Source of the DNA: Rotaria sordida
Lineage: Eukaryota > Rotifera > Eurotatoria > Philodinida > Philodinidae
DNA length: 64,000 bases
Direction of reading: 5' to 3'
Assembly (NCBI GenBank): GCA_905250125.1
Contig: CAJNOL010000284.1
Span: 105,443-169,442, forward strand
A model generated the notes under the pieces. It was not told the origin of the DNA and did not search any database. It saw only the letters and a program-made list of their open reading frames with translations. Below, piece after piece: positions 37,624-52,800 of this stretch (the stretch's first letter is position 1; every line of letters begins with the position of its first letter). Made by a program: the position numbers and the translations under genes.

Positions 37624-40600
37624 ACCATTTTTTTTATGTTTATTTTCAAGTGAATTTACATTTTTTTTTATTTTATATTTCTTATTAAAATAAAATACAC
37701 TTTTCATTATAATGATAATATCTCATTTTTATTATAAAATTCATAATAAAATAACGTATTCATTTATGTTATATTATATACAAATATACAATCTTCATGG
37801 GAATACTGAACAATGAATCGTCAACAGAGGATCCACTGAAGTACTTACTAAACTACGCATTCGCCTTTGCTACAACATTGAAACATCAACTCTATGAAAA
37901 TATGCCTCTTTTTTATAGTGATGTCTTTCAATGATTCAATCAACACTGATATCAGTCTGCACTAACTTACACTCAGTCGGTATCATTAGGGATCTCGAAA
38001 GTGAAACTGTATATAGGCAATATAAGAGGATTCATATTAGAGATCGACATAAAAATTCATATATTGTTTTATCTTCCATTAATATTTTATTAGAAGTTCA
38101 ACCAATCATTTGATAGACATTGAAATATCATAATAGAGTTCTCGGATTGTCCTTTTTCGATAGGTTAAGAGCTCGATATTCGGTTATTTCGACGATCAAT
38201 CTCCAAGGATGTCAAATTTGATCAAAATAAAAAAGATTTTGCCTGATAGATGCTTTATATTCTCAAGTCGTCAAAACCTGTCGAATATACGCGGACGAGA
38301 AGATTTGGACATGAATACTTATGATTAACTTTCATTGAACATCTAAACTAAATATAAACTATTATTCGTCTATGAAAGTCATCTTTTCAATTGATAAAAA
38401 CAGTAGAATTTCACCATCCACTTTCTTATTGTAACATTTGCTATTATCTGAAAAAAAAAATCATATTTTTTTTTTATTTAAGAGAAAAAAAAAGTTTTTT
38501 CACATCTCTCGATCAAAGAAAACTTTCCTTCAATTTGAGATTTGATATAAAAAGCGTATTTGATAATCAATTGATTTGTGTAATAAAATATTAAAGAAAT
38601 ATTTCGAAATTTTTTCAAAAGTTCAAAACGTAAAAATTGATTATGACTGTGTCTTCACAGAGAATGTTGATGGATTTCGGTCATAATTTTCAACATTTTA
38701 TTTTAATTATTATTTAGAGAATGATAAAATTAACATGAAATATATGTCGAACATAATAAATTCTAGTAAGATTGTTCAATAAAAGTCAAAAAAATATTTC
38801 AAAATTGCCTTTTGAACAAATTTTATCTTATCAAAAGTAAACTCATCAGTTGAAACTGTTATTGTACTTGACTAACTTTTAATGAAATTCTCAAAAGTAT
38901 TCTTTTGATATGTTTCTTTTCGTCGAATAGTCGAAACTCCGATAGATTTCCTCATGGAAAATATTTTAAACTTCGACGAGTATCGACGTGTCAAAAATAA
39001 GTGGCCAATAGAATACAATTTTGAAAGGACTCGAAATTGCACTAGAATAAATAAGGAATAAAACTATTTGAAATTTTCGACTACTGGTTATATCCATAGT
39101 ACACTTTTCAATATCTTCTAGGGATTCAATCATATAACAAAAACTATTTTAAAAATGATAATAGTTCTTATGTTTATATAAAATGTAATATCTTTTTTCT
39201 AGTAAATACTTTGATTGTAAATTGTCATACGGGTTAAAAGATAGAAACAAACAAAGAATTGTAGTTCCAATCTAGTTTCAGATTATTCGATTCATTTTTT
39301 TTCAGTGTAGTAAATGAACTATTTTATATTTATTGAATTCTTTTTCAAACAATAATTTCAATATAATAATTGTCATTTAAAATGTAAATCAATAGTAAAC
39401 ATTTTTTTAATACTAAATTACAAGAGGTTTAAGTGAATATCCAACAATTGAAATTGTTTTGCTATTAGTAATTTTCAATATTGTTCTATAAAAGAGTTTT
39501 TCAAATAAAATCATCAATGAAATTCTTTAAAGATAAATTTCGAGAATAATTCTCGTATTCATACTATAAAATATATGAGACGCTATAAGATAAAATGTAT
39601 CAATCTATATAACTAAATAATATCTGTCTTTAAATAAAAATAAAAATGATTCGAATAAAAGTCTATTATCTGTTAATTAGATAATTATTTCACATAATTG
39701 AAGCTATTCATACTAGATAAATATATTATTTTACTCTGTTGATGTCCACCATTTAGGGATGTTTCCTAGCGAAAGTGTGCTTGCAATCTTGAAAAATCTT
39801 CGTTTTTCTCCATCGGAGCTTTAGTGTTTTATAGTTTTTCGCTCACTGACTCGAAAAACATTGATTTCTTCTTCGAAAACTCAAATAACTTGATAAAAAA
39901 TCTTCCAATCGACCTTGTGAATGATCAGCTCCTTCAATCGTAGCTAGTTCTCGACACTTCTATGTTAATTGTCTATTAATCTTAATAAAATTGTCCAATA
40001 GTATTATCTCTAAAGCAAAAACTAAAAACCTCAACGAATGACTTGAAGTATTTTTGTTTAAAAAAAAACATGTAAGAAGATATTTATGTGATGTTGATTT
40101 GTATTGATAACGATAGATAGACGAGAAATGTCCATATGTTAAACATAAAAGAATATAATTGCAGAAAAATAAATCTTAATAATAGATGTCAATTGTTCTA
40201 TATAACAAACGATAACATTAATAAAACAATTAAATCGCATTCCAATCTTCATTAAAAAATGACTTATTCAATTATATATATATTCTCTTAGAATTTAAAC
40301 GAATAGATCTATATCAATTGGAAGTATATGGAATTTGTTGTAAGTATTATCAAATCATATAAAGATAATATTATTGTTAAAGATGATCTTAGTTTTAAAA
40401 TGAACACTTTTTGAAATATATTTTATCTTTAAGAGAAAATATTTTTAATTAACGAATAAAAAAAGAAATGCACCAATAGAATATTCTTTTTTTTCTTATA
40501 TCTGTTCTAATAACCTCTTTCCAAGACAAGAATGGATCACTTTTCATCTTCTCTTCCATCATAAATAAATATCAACAACCAATCAACATAAGATACGATA

Positions 40601-40873
40601 ATAAAAAAAACAAAAAAAACAAAAAAAGAAATCTTGTTGTTCTCTATTTTTATATAAAAGATGTGTGTGAGACGATGACTAGTTCTATATTTACTTGTCA
40701 GTATTAGATCAACAATATAAAAATGTTTATATGATATGTTAAAGAGATGAATATAATCGTTTACATATAAACAACTATAGAAGATAATTATTCTTATAGG
40801 ATATATATAAAAAAAAAGAAGAATTAAATATTGAATTAAATGAAATTTTTTAATTTAATAAACAATAAATGAA
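37624..40873. other. Intergenic, no gene identified
   Basis: Spacer between the AGBL gene and Twist. AT-rich with homopolymer runs. Short ORFs at 37931 and 38391 show no recognisable family. Any Twist regulatory elements would lie here, but none can be named from sequence alone. Confidence 0.6.
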
Positions 40874-41509
40874 ATGGATTATAATTCTTCATCAATTCAT
40901 ATTGAAGATTTCAATAAAACAAAATTAAATTCATTAATTAAATCGAATTATTCATCAAGATTAATCAATAATAGTCAAACTCAATCAAATTTAAATTGCC
41001 AATTAACACATATAAATATTCATGAAAATACTCAAGATCAAACTAAACATCCTAGAATATATTTAGAACGTCGATTAAATCCTAAATCATCTAGATCAAA
41101 ACGACAACAACAACAACAATTAGAAAGAATCTCAAAAAATGATTTCGAAAAGCAACGTTCTATTGCTAATGTACGTGAACGACAACGTACACAATCATTA
41201 AATGATGCATTTGCACATCTTCGTCTTATTATTCCAAGATTACCATCAGATAAATTATCAAAAATTCAAACATTAAAATTGGCAACACGTTATATTGATT
41301 TTCTTTATAAAATATTACATTCAAATAATCAACAAGAATATTTTATTTTTCATAAAGAATCACCATCAACAACACAATTTAAACAAAATACATTAAGTTA
41401 CGCATTTTGTATTTGGCGTATGGAAGATGCTTCCTCAATTCATCTATTTACAAATAATCAAGAACATAATTATATTGATCATTTATCATTTTATCCTGAT
41501 CATTATTAA
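40874..41509 (+). CDS. twist: Twist-family bHLH transcription factor
   Basis: Single exon, 211 aa, ending in TAA. The bHLH spans about 94-148: basic region [19 protein letters not shown], helix 1, loop [10 protein letters not shown], helix 2 [18 protein letters not shown]. This is the Twist subclass, and the C-terminal WR motif [12 protein letters not shown] (174-185) is diagnostic for Twist. Basic clusters [12 protein letters not shown] (66-77) upstream of the bHLH look like a nuclear localisation signal. The N-terminus is Ser/Asn/Gln-rich. The family acts as E-box-binding dimers, typically with E proteins, in mesoderm and muscle patterning. The start at 40874 is chosen because it opens this frame. 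An ATG at 40869 is in another frame and overlaps it. Confidence 0.95.
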   Translation: MDYNSSSIHIEDFNKTKLNSLIKSNYSSRLINNSQTQSNLNCQLTHINIHENTQDQTKHPRIYLERRLNPKSSRSKRQQQQQLERISKNDFEKQRSIANVRERQRTQSLNDAFAHLRLIIPRLPSDKLSKIQTLKLATRYIDFLYKILHSNNQQEYFIFHKESPSTTQFKQNTLSYAFCIWRMEDASSIHLFTNNQEHNYIDHLSFYPDHY

Positions 41510-43857
41510 CATAATTAACATATCTATTATTTCATCTATTTCTTTGTTTTTTAAAAAAAATTCTATTTTTTTCTTTCATCATATTGTTATTTTTGTTTTT
41601 TCTTCTTTGTCATTGTTGTTGCAAGTCAAGATCTAAAGAATAAGTTTCTTTTTTTTCGTATCTTGTCTCATGCAGAGAAAGAAAAAAAAGAAGAACTCTT
41701 GTAATTAGATGTTTACTTTATTTCGTATATTAAACAATAGATGATAAACATCATTGAAATTTTTTTGTTATTTCAATCGTATTAAACGTCATATGAGAAT
41801 CGTTGTTTAACTCTACAGAGATAAAACTAAAGGAAAGAACATATTGACATTATATATATAGAGAGAATGATTGTCTACAAAGAATTAATTATGCTGATAA
41901 AAACATTTATAAGAATCTCTCCGATTGTAAATTCTAATTGAATAAGTTCGAATAATTGCTAATTGTTCTTTGTGATAATGAATTTTTTGAAAAGTTAAAA
42001 TAAATGAAACTTATATTAGAATTTTATAGGTTGAAGAATATTGTCTTATCACATTTTTGACTAATAATATAGCATAAACATTCTCATAGAGTAATTATGT
42101 GGATTAGTTTGTCATTTAATTTACTATTTCAGTAGAGAAAATATTCTCTTATCAATAATATAAAATATATTTGTTATCTTATTCTATGAAATTATTAATC
42201 ATATACTTACTCAATAAGAATAAAATACTTGAAAAACAATATTTCAAAAAAAAAAAAATTAGTTATTTTATTATTTAAAAAGTATATTTATTGATGAGAT
42301 AGTTGTTTATTTGTGAAATGACGAGATTGTCATTCAATATATTAGTTTTATTTTTCGATTATTTGAAAAGTATAATATTGATTTACCTTTTTATTATAAA
42401 AATCTTAATAAAATGATCATTCAAATGTGTAAAAAAGATCTCTATAGAAAATAATATTTATGTCTATAAGTTAATCAAAAGAATAAATGAGGAATATATT
42501 TCAATGATAAAAATCAAATAAGTTGAAATATTTTCGAATGAATCAAATGACTTCAAACTGCAGTTATTTATCTATCCCAAACGGAGAATATTAAGACAAT
42601 TTGATATTTTAGAATATAGACAAGCATCTATCGATAACACAGAACAATCATATTAATATAGAACATAAATAGCAAAAAAAGTAGGATCAATCATCTACAG
42701 ATGTCTTGACAAACTAACCAGAGAAAAAAAAAACAAGAAAACGTGCAAATTGTTACTCAACTGAGATTATCACCAGCATTAATGCTGGTTTTTCTACTAA
42801 ACAATGAAATAATATTTCGATCGAATATCTATATGTGAAATGTCTCTCTAAAGATTATTCGATACAAAATCTTGACATTCAATATAAAGAAAAATTGATA
42901 GTATTAGTATAACTTATGTTTGAGGAGATAATAATAATTATTGTTGACACGTTTGTCTCCTGTTTTACGATTAATTCAATGTTTGGTAAGAAGATTTTCT
43001 AATATCAATAAACAATATAATTGACATGAACAATTGATAATCTTCATAGATCAATAATATAAAGACATATGAATATATGAATTCTATATCCTATTGATCA
43101 GAATATAGAGATTTATTTTGAATAGATTTCATCATGAAACTTGTACCTCAAATGGTAATTGTGTTCATTTATCAATTCAGTAAATGATCAATGAAATTTG
43201 AGAAATTATTATTAAAATAAAGTATGACTAGAATTAAACAATGATTTATTGAAATCAATATATTAGAAAACAATATTTAATCACCTTTTCAAACAAAATC
43301 TTAGGAAAAAGAAAATCACAATCTTTCAATATTTATATATTGACAAAAGATCATATGGAATAAATCGAGTATTATTAAAAATAATCAAAGATAATATATT
43401 TTATAGAAATTTCTCATTGAAAGAAAATAATATAATTAATCTATCGTTCCACTTGATTTACTCTTCAACATAGATGAAAAGTAAATGTCTTACTTTAAAT
43501 AAACAATTATTTTATTGTTATGTCGAATAGAATTTGTTTATATTACAATATATTTTATTATTTTATATTATATTCAAACAAAATAAGATCAATATATAGA
43601 ACGACAATGATCATCTATCAATATATACTAATAAGCAAAATGACATCGAAATAGACTAGTTTTTTATTTTTTTTTTATAATGAGAGTATTTATTTCATTG
43701 TTTATAGTTACTCTTTTGATAAAACGGGAGATAGGCTAACATTTCAATAAACAAATACATATTCAGATGAGAAAAAAAGATAAACATTTTTCATTGGTCT
43801 CATTTTGAATAAATAAAATGAATAGTTTTTACAAATATTCTAAACAATTTTTTATAT
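41510..43857. other. Intergenic, no gene identified
   Basis: Spacer between Twist and the 3' end of the EPAC gene (genes converge here). A perfect 18-bp palindrome, ACCAGCATTAATGCTGGT, sits at 42772-42789. Otherwise AT-rich with no coding signal. Confidence 0.6.
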
Positions 43858-46800
43858 TTATGCTTGTCGTGGTTCTAATTTATTTGATAATTGATTAAGA
43901 ATACGTTGATTATCGATAATATTCATTTCACTATATCAAATAAAACATAATTTTATTTATTTTCGTATTCAAATCAACTCATACAAACCGAACATATTCT
44001 TGAATTTCGAACAGATTTTTTGCACCTTGTGGAATTTCTAATTCTATATAAATCAAATATAATAAATTAAAATCAACATCTTTTTTTCATTAAAGAAAAA
44101 AAAAAAAGAAAATCTCTGCTGTGAAGATATTATTATCAATATATGCATCATGCTGAGCACTTATCTCTATATATCATAAACTCTCCACGGACTCAAACAT
44201 TTATCTATCATTATCAATCGCCATTTAATCATTGTCTCAATATGTATTCGATTTTTTAATGTTATTCTTTAATGCATATTTATGTGTTTCTATACAAAAA
44301 TTTTAGGACGAGAAATATTTATCGAATACGAATTGTTTTAGTAGAGGCAAACATTTTTCATTCGATTAACAATTTATCATATTTTCAGATAAAAATACGA
44401 ATTATCTATAGAATTTACGAGGAAAGATCTCCAAATGATCCATGACTTTTAAATCGAGACTAAGCGCATTGTGTAAGCCATAATGAGTTATGAATACCCT
44501 GAAAAGAGTTCGAGCATATCGCTTATTACTACCGAGATACAACATTTTTATGGTATTTTCTAAGCACAGTGTCGTGGTCTCCCCTCAGAAAAACATAAGA
44601 AAAACAGAGTTTGGAATTGCGACTTGAAACTGTGTATAGTGACAGACCTTCATGAGAATAATTTATTGTGAAAGTTTCAGATTTCTTGGTTGTTCGTATC
44701 CTACGATACAGTTATGATAAAAGCATGCTTGTACACCTTGCATACCTACGGGTAGATTCCGAGGTTCTTATTTCAGAATAGGAGCAATTACAAAATCTGA
44801 AATTTTCACAATGAACTATTCTCATGGAGGCCTATCACTATACAAAGTTTCAAGTCGCAATTCCAAACTTAGTTTTTCTTATGTTCCTATGGGGAGAACC
44901 ACGGCATTGTGCTTAGAAAATACCATAAAAATGTTGTATCTCGGTAGTAATAAGCCACGGGCTCGAACTCTTTTCAGGGTATTCATAATTCATTATGGTC
45001 TACATAATACACATAGTCTCGACTTAAAAGCAATGAATCACTTGGGGACCTTTCCTCGTTAGTGGATCTAATATTTAAGGATTCAAACTCGATAAATAAA
45101 ATTTTAGAATAATTCAGTAGCTAACAACAAATTCTGACTGTATCAACTGAATTTTTGGAGGGAGGGTCTTCTCGTTACCTCCCACCATAGATAAAACATG
45201 ATTCAATAGAACTTTTAGAATATATCACAATAAATATTTATCTTAATATAATAACAATTTTTCTTATTTTGTGAAATTCATTTAGATTTCTGAAGAAAAT
45301 AGTGAGTACTTATTTCAAGTCGAGATTTTGATGATCGTTCTTCTCTTATACATGTTACCAATCGGGAACAACAAGTATTAGACTCTTTTGTTATAGTTTC
45401 TCCACTATCAAGCTTTATTTTTAATAAAATAAATGTAAATATTTCATCTCAAATAACTTACGTAATGGTTGACTACGACAAATTTTCATCGTACGCATTG
45501 TATGAGACAGCATTCTCTGTACAAAAACAAATTACAATAATTACTTAGGGGTATCCAAAAGTAGTGGCAGTGACCTTTTAGTACCGTATAGTAAGTTTGA
45601 GAAAACTTTCTTTTTATATAGAATGTTAGAGAAAAAAATGCTCTTTCTTTCTATGCTATCTGATCATACTTCAATTGATATCATAATAATAAAGTTCTAA
45701 TAAGACCAATTTGTCTATCATGTGTTATGGTTATATTAATTCATATTGTCTCCAATATGTGTTCTTTTCTTGATCTTCTTTTCTTTATTCATTTCTCTTG
45801 TCTCTTTCTAGATTTTATCGTTTATTCGTATGTACATAAAGACACCTATCTTTTTTTGTGCATGTGCCGTTTATCATCATATTCTATAGAAACTGAAAGA
45901 AATAAAGTTAAATCGAGTCTTAACACTCTTCATTTGTATCTTAAGTGAATAAAGAAAATTTTTGTCTTTACACTAAAGTGCGTACTGCACTTAATATTAT
46001 TCAATCAACAACTATTTATGATAAGCTATGCACTGCTTTTGGTGATGAGGCATTTTCCTTTCGAACTTTTGCAAGATGAACTCAATGGTTTCGTGAAGGT
46101 CGAGAAGAAATCGAAGATGAAGAACGACCTGGTAGATCTGTAGTCGAGAGCACTGCTGAAAATATTGAACAAGTTCATAGTATTATTAACAATGATTCTT
46201 ATCTTACAATAGAAGAACTGCAAGAGCAAACTGGTCTACGTTATGGCACCGTACATAGAATATTATGTAATCATTTGAAACTTAGAAAAATGACTACTCG
46301 TTACATACCTAAACAACTAACAGATTCTCAACGGAGTGAATGAGTTCGAGTATACAAAGAAAATCTATCAAGATTTGAAGAAAGAAGATGGCGATTATGT
46401 GACATAGTAATACGTGATGAATCGTAATTTTATCATAAACAAACTGATCGAAAATCATTGAATGTTGCTTAGATGACAAGAGAAGATCCTTCACCTACAA
46501 TAGTTCGACGAAATAAGTTTGCTATAAAAACTTTATTTTGCATTTTCTTTAAATCAACTGGTCCCATTCTAATCCATCATGTTGAATGTGGACAAACTAT
46601 CGATCACCAATATTACATCGAAAACTGTTTGCAACCTGTTATCCAAGAAATCAAGAAGTAAAGACCTCTATCAAGTATTCATGCCATTAGAATTCATCAT
46701 GATAACGGAAAACTACATGTTCACAAAGATATTTTCGATTATGTTCGATCAGAAGGAGTTGCCATAGTACCACAACCATCTAATTCTCCAGATATATCAC

Positions 46801-49800
46801 CTTGTGATTTTTGGTTATTCGACTTGATCAAACGAAACCTAAGTGATTAAATAGATTTCAAATCGTTACATCATGCTATAACCGAGTTCATGTGTCCTTT
46901 GGATAAAGAAGAGTATAAAAAAACATTTGATAAATAGATTCAACGAATGCAGTTGTGTGTAGATAATCAAGGCGGTTTTATTGAATATTTAATGGAATAA
47001 AAACTTGTTGAACTTGTTTATGTATTTTGTATTTTTGTGTACGTTAATATGAATAAACGATAAAGTCTTGAAAGAGACAAGAGAAATGAATAAAGAAAAG
47101 AAGATCAAGAAAAGAACACATATTGGAGACAATATGAACTAAAATAACCATAACACATGATAGACAAATTGGTCTTATTAGAACTTTATTGTTATGATAT
47201 CAATTGAAGTATGATCAGATAGCATAGAAAGAAAGAGCATTTTTTTCTCTAACATTCTATATAAAAAGAAAGTTTTCTCAAACTTACTATACGGTACTAA
47301 AAGGTCACTGCTACTACTTTTGGATACCCCTAAGTAAAATGTTTTTAAAAAAATTTTTTTTCTTTACCATTTTTTCAAAATTAACTAAACCTTCATTTAA
47401 ATAAGTTTTACTTCCTTCGTGAATAAAAGTTAAATCTGAATAGATAAAAATAGTCAAAATTTATTTTTCCAAAAATAAAACAAAAGTTAACCTTTAATTA
47501 AAAGTGGCATAAAAAGTATAATCGGTGGTGTTAATTTAGTTAATGTTGAACGATAAATTCGATGATTTCGCGATGGATCCATTAAAGTTTCAAATTCTGA
47601 AAACATACGTTTTATTTTATTTGGTAATCTCTATTTTACAGAATAAATAAATAAATAAATAAATTTATTTTCGAAATATTTTTGTTTTGTTTTGTTTTAT
47701 TTAAAAAAGCTTAACTTACTTCCCAAGTAAGAGATAATCGGCTAACAGCTATGTTACTTAAACCCATCATAATAGCAAAAAATGCATTTAAATTTCGAAA
47801 TTCTTTACAACTAATTAAAGAAAAAAACAGTGAATAAATATTTGTTTGTTTGTATTGTTTTTTTCGATTTAATAAAACTAACTAAGATGCTATTTTAATA
47901 AATTTTCTTAAAAGTTGAACACGTTTACCAGAAGTTGGTGTTAAACATATTTCTGTAACAACCCAATATTGTATTTCATTAAATCTTCTCATAAATCTAT
48001 CTAAATTAGCTGTGATTTTTCCAAATTTATATCGACCAAATACTTGATATAGAAGTTCATACTAACAAATAAAATATTTTTTGTTATTACATTATATTGA
48101 AGAGTAAAACAATTGTTTTATACTTGATTTATAGCCATAAATAATTGATAATCATGCATTGTTATTGCATAGGCTAGTTCTTTTGAACCAAACATTTCTA
48201 ATTTTTGCCATGTACCTCTTGAGAAACTTGATTGTTCAGGTAAAGGTACCTAATTTTAATTATATTTCATCATTGTACTTAAATTAGTACCTGAAGATAT
48301 TATTACGGCTAAGGATATTTATAAAAGCTGATTCGAAAGATTGATGAGATTTTATCTATCGATCATAAACTTGAAAAAATGGTTAAAAATCACTCATTTT
48401 ACATCGGAATTTTGTCTAGTTGAACAACTCTTTTCATCACATTGCTTCAGTCATATATACATAAACTTCCCAACTTACTGATCGTCTTCAGAAGATATAA
48501 AAAATTGACTCAAACATCATATTATATTTTACAACAAGCTTAGCACATTGATGAATGGATTGCGAAAGGTACTAGTCACCAATCAATGACTTGCTAGAGA
48601 TTTGTCAATTGTTAAGTGATACAAAAATTCGAACATTTTTTATAGAGCATAACAAAGTATTACTATAACCAACTGCAGCAACTGACGGATAGAAAGAGAA
48701 ATGTCAGAAAATTAATAATTAAAAGCAGAAAAACTAGTTTTATTAATCTCTATTTAATTATATCTCATTTGAGATACAATCATAAACGTAATTCTTATTG
48801 TCTCTATTCTTACGAGTGACAACTGATCTTGCTGAATTAAAGATCGAAAATTTTGTTTGTATCTTCATTAGATCTAATGAGGAAACATATTCAACTACTG
48901 GACGCCGTTTGGCTCCTTATTTTGGCTATGAGTGAGATTAAGAAAATCCTATAAGGGTTCGTGCTCATAGTCTTTTAATCAAGAGTTATGACCATTTCAT
49001 TAATTTTTCAGCTTATCTATTGGTATGTGCCAAAAAGTCAAATTACATGGTTTTGATCTGAAATTTTGCGTAAATTTAAGTCTCATTATTCTGAAAATTT
49101 CAGCCAAAACCAACGTTCCTTTCTTGAGGTATTGTATTTTAAAGCGGACTCGATTTTTGGGATCGTATGTATGACAAGTATCCAGTTTTTGAAAATTCGA
49201 TAATTGAAGTAAGAAACGTTGGTTTTGGCTGAAACTTTCAGAATAATAAGACCTAACTTTAGGCAAAATTTCAGATCGAAACTATCTAATTTGATTTTTT
49301 GGCACATACCAACAGATAGGCTGAAAAATTAATGAAATGGTCAGAACTCTTGATCAACAAGCCATGGGCACGAACTCTTCTAGGATTTTCTTAGTCCCAC
49401 TCAGCCAAAATAGAGAGTCGAACAGCATTGGCAGTTGAATATATTTCCTCGTAAGTGAATTATCTTTAGAAAAAAAATTTGAGGAAACTTCGTTCGAGTG
49501 ATTTGAAGAAAGGCTATTTAGAGGATAATATGCAATCAGCCTGTTTTATAAAATCTTTGACAAAGACATTCTTCAGATCGGTGAATTAAAATCTGCCTAA
49601 ATGTTCTTTTTCTCAAAGACAATTCACATAGGCTTATATAAGAGGGTAAGCAAAAATTTAAAATTTTCTAATTGAACAGAATCATATATGACTTTCGTAT
49701 AAATGGAAACTTTCTTATCAGATGCTAAGATATTGGCTAGTACACATTGAAAATGGCTCAAAATTCAACTGTTCATCTAAAACGACGTGTTCTATAAGAT

Positions 49801-52800
49801 GGAATAAATTTCACATGAATATAAAAGTTTTATTGCTACCGATAGATCGCACCTCTACGTACAATAATTTTTAGATGCATATTTATCTTCTATATTTATC
49901 TATGAGAATTATAGTTCGTTATACAGAGTGAATAATTCTCTTTCTATTGTTTTCCTCATCTTTGATATTGTTCGATAGATTTTACTTTATCGTTTATAAA
50001 TTTCATATAAAGAAGAGTATACATATGAACTTTAAAACCTATTGCTTCTTTATTGAATTATTCTTTTTTTAATCTGAGAAAAAAAAAGTTTTACTTTCTT
50101 TAGATATTATAGATCGAATAATAATGTATCTATATATAGATAATGGATTATTTTAAACATACCAAAGCATCAAGATGATCACTGGGTGCCAAAAAAAGTC
50201 GTCCATTTAATGACAATCCATAAGAAATACTTAAATCAGTTTCTTTATATAGAATTCGTTCTAAAAACAAAGATTCTCTTACATATTAAACCTATAATAC
50301 AACAAACCTCCAGTAGATTTAACTTCACATAGTTTTAAATCATCTGGTTGATCAGAACGTAAACCTAATTTATCTGCTGCAACTCTTATTATTTTTGCAG
50401 CTGGAGTATCAACTCTCATTTTCATTGTTGTATATGTATGATCAGCACAATAAACTTTAAAAATAACTATTAGAAAACAAATATATATGTTGGAGTAGAA
50501 ATTAAAATTCAGTAGAATTTAAAATTCTACTAGTAGAGATTAAAATTTCAATTTCTACTAGGAGAAATCGAAATAACAGGCGATTTTAAGTTGCACTAGT
50601 AGAAGTTAAAATTTTAATTTCTACTATAGGAGAATTTTAAATTCTACTAGAAACTTATACTATAAAATTATGCGAATTTCCCCTAGAATAGAAAATAAAA
50701 TTAATACTTATTCTAATTATGCAATATGTCGAACGAAAAGAAAAAAAAAGATTTTAGATATTTAATTTGAACTCCTCGCGTCAGTATCAAAAGAAAAAAC
50801 ACTTCAATATGATATAAAATAGAACCATTTTATTCGAAATTTGATAAGCATATATAATCTTTAGAAAAAGATTTCTTTTAAAGTGCTTATCACACAAATT
50901 GGTTACAATAGCATCATATTGGTAATAAAAGATGGTTAGAGTGAAGCTCAGTTTAAATTCTAAATCAATAAACACGTTAAATTAGTTACTATTAGTGAAT
51001 TACAAGTGGATTTTGGCATTAAATCAAATAATCTAGTGATCACCTACGAGTTAATTTTATTTTCTATTCTAGGAGAAATTTGCATAATTTTATAGTATAA
51101 GTTTCTAGTAGAATTTAAAATTCTCCTATAGTAGAAATTAAAATTTTAACTTCTACTAGTGTAACTTAAAATCGCCTGTTATTTCGATTTCTCCTAGTAG
51201 AAATTGAAATTTTAATCTCTACTAGTAGAATTTTAAATTCTACTGAATTTTAATTTCTACTCCAACATATATATAAATGTATAAATTGTTAATGTATTGT
51301 AACCTTCATCCGATTGTCGAATAATATTTGGTTTATCAATATTATTTCGTTGTTTCCATGGTAATTTTCTTAGATGGATATCTTTATATTCTCTATAAAA
51401 TAAAAATGATTTAATATATATAAAATAAAATGAAATAAATCATACGTATCATTTTCAATAATAGATTTAATTAATGTAATTTCTTCTTTTAATTGTGGAT
51501 AAATTTTCATATCCACAAGAATTAAATCATATAATTCCTTTTAATGAAAATAGAAGAAAATTTTTAATTGAAATAAAATATTGAAAAACATGAAAAAAAA
51601 AACATACATCAAGAAAAATATTTATTTTTGGATCTTCAAAAAATGTTTCTCTTGAAGCATCATACCATTCAAGTATAAATCTTATTACTTTAACTTTTTC
51701 TTGTAAAGCTAAACCAATATTTTCACCAAAACGTTGTTGTGGTTTAGCTTTATAAATTGAAAGTAATCTTGTACATATTTGATATATTGGCATAAAAATA
51801 ACATATGTTGAAAGAAAATCATCAAGACTTGTATCACCTTCTTCATAATTTACACATAAATATGTTTCAAGAAAATATTCAAGCATTTTTTCAACTATAC
51901 CAGACATAACAAAATATCTATATATATATATATACATATATAGTATAATTAATTATTTGGAAAGAAATTTGATTTAGTTTGTCAAATGTGAAAAAGATAA
52001 TAAGATATTCCTTCTTTTATCTAAATATATATTAAATTCCGAATGAGAGATATTCACTAACAGATTGATTTATCGAAATTTTTATCAAAAACTAGTAACA
52101 TGATAAATGTGAGAATATTATCTGAATATAATGAGTAAAATAATTAATAAATCCTAGTTGAAGTCTTCTTAATGAAATATTTTCGTAATTGTCATAGTTC
52201 TCAATCATAGAAAGAAACTTATTGATACAGTAAAATGTTATTGTAGGGATAAGAAATATTTGATGATAAGATCATTTTTGTAAAACTTTCTATTTCAATT
52301 GAGTTTTATAAAAAAAATCGAATTAAAATAAATCTGAAATAGCACAATGAAAAAAATGAAGATATTCAAACTGTCGATTAATGACTCTCTTTTTTCTGTA
52401 TACATACTCAAATATATATGATCAAGAATACTAATTAATAATTATTGTTTCTAAATTGTTTTCTCATTTCAAATAAGATCTGACTAGTAGAATAATTATC
52501 ATCGATATATATATAATTAGTTTCATAAAATTATTTTATTGTCACATTATGATTTCTTTGTTCGAAACTCGTATATTTTATTGTTGAATATTTCGATAGA
52601 TTAAAATAATTGATTTAAGATAAAATAGTTTAAATATAATTGAAAATAAAAGGCAAATAAATTCTCATATAATATATGTAAACATACTTGTAACAAACTT
52701 GATATGTTCCATGAGCTGTTTTAACATTAATGGGAACTTTTTCAAGTAAAAGTACATCTTTTCCAAATTCTCTTAATTTAACTGTATTTGCTTCAACATC

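Noticed and set aside
39745-39790. Reverse strand reads GCTAGGAAACATCCCTAAATGG, similar to the CGAGGAAA family terminus.
   Set aside because: No partner arm, no subterminal box and no TTA/TAA pair were found, so it may be chance.
44811-45062. 83-codon ORF on the + strand.
   Set aside because: It lies wholly in the right arm of a palindromic MITE; its complement lies in the other arm.
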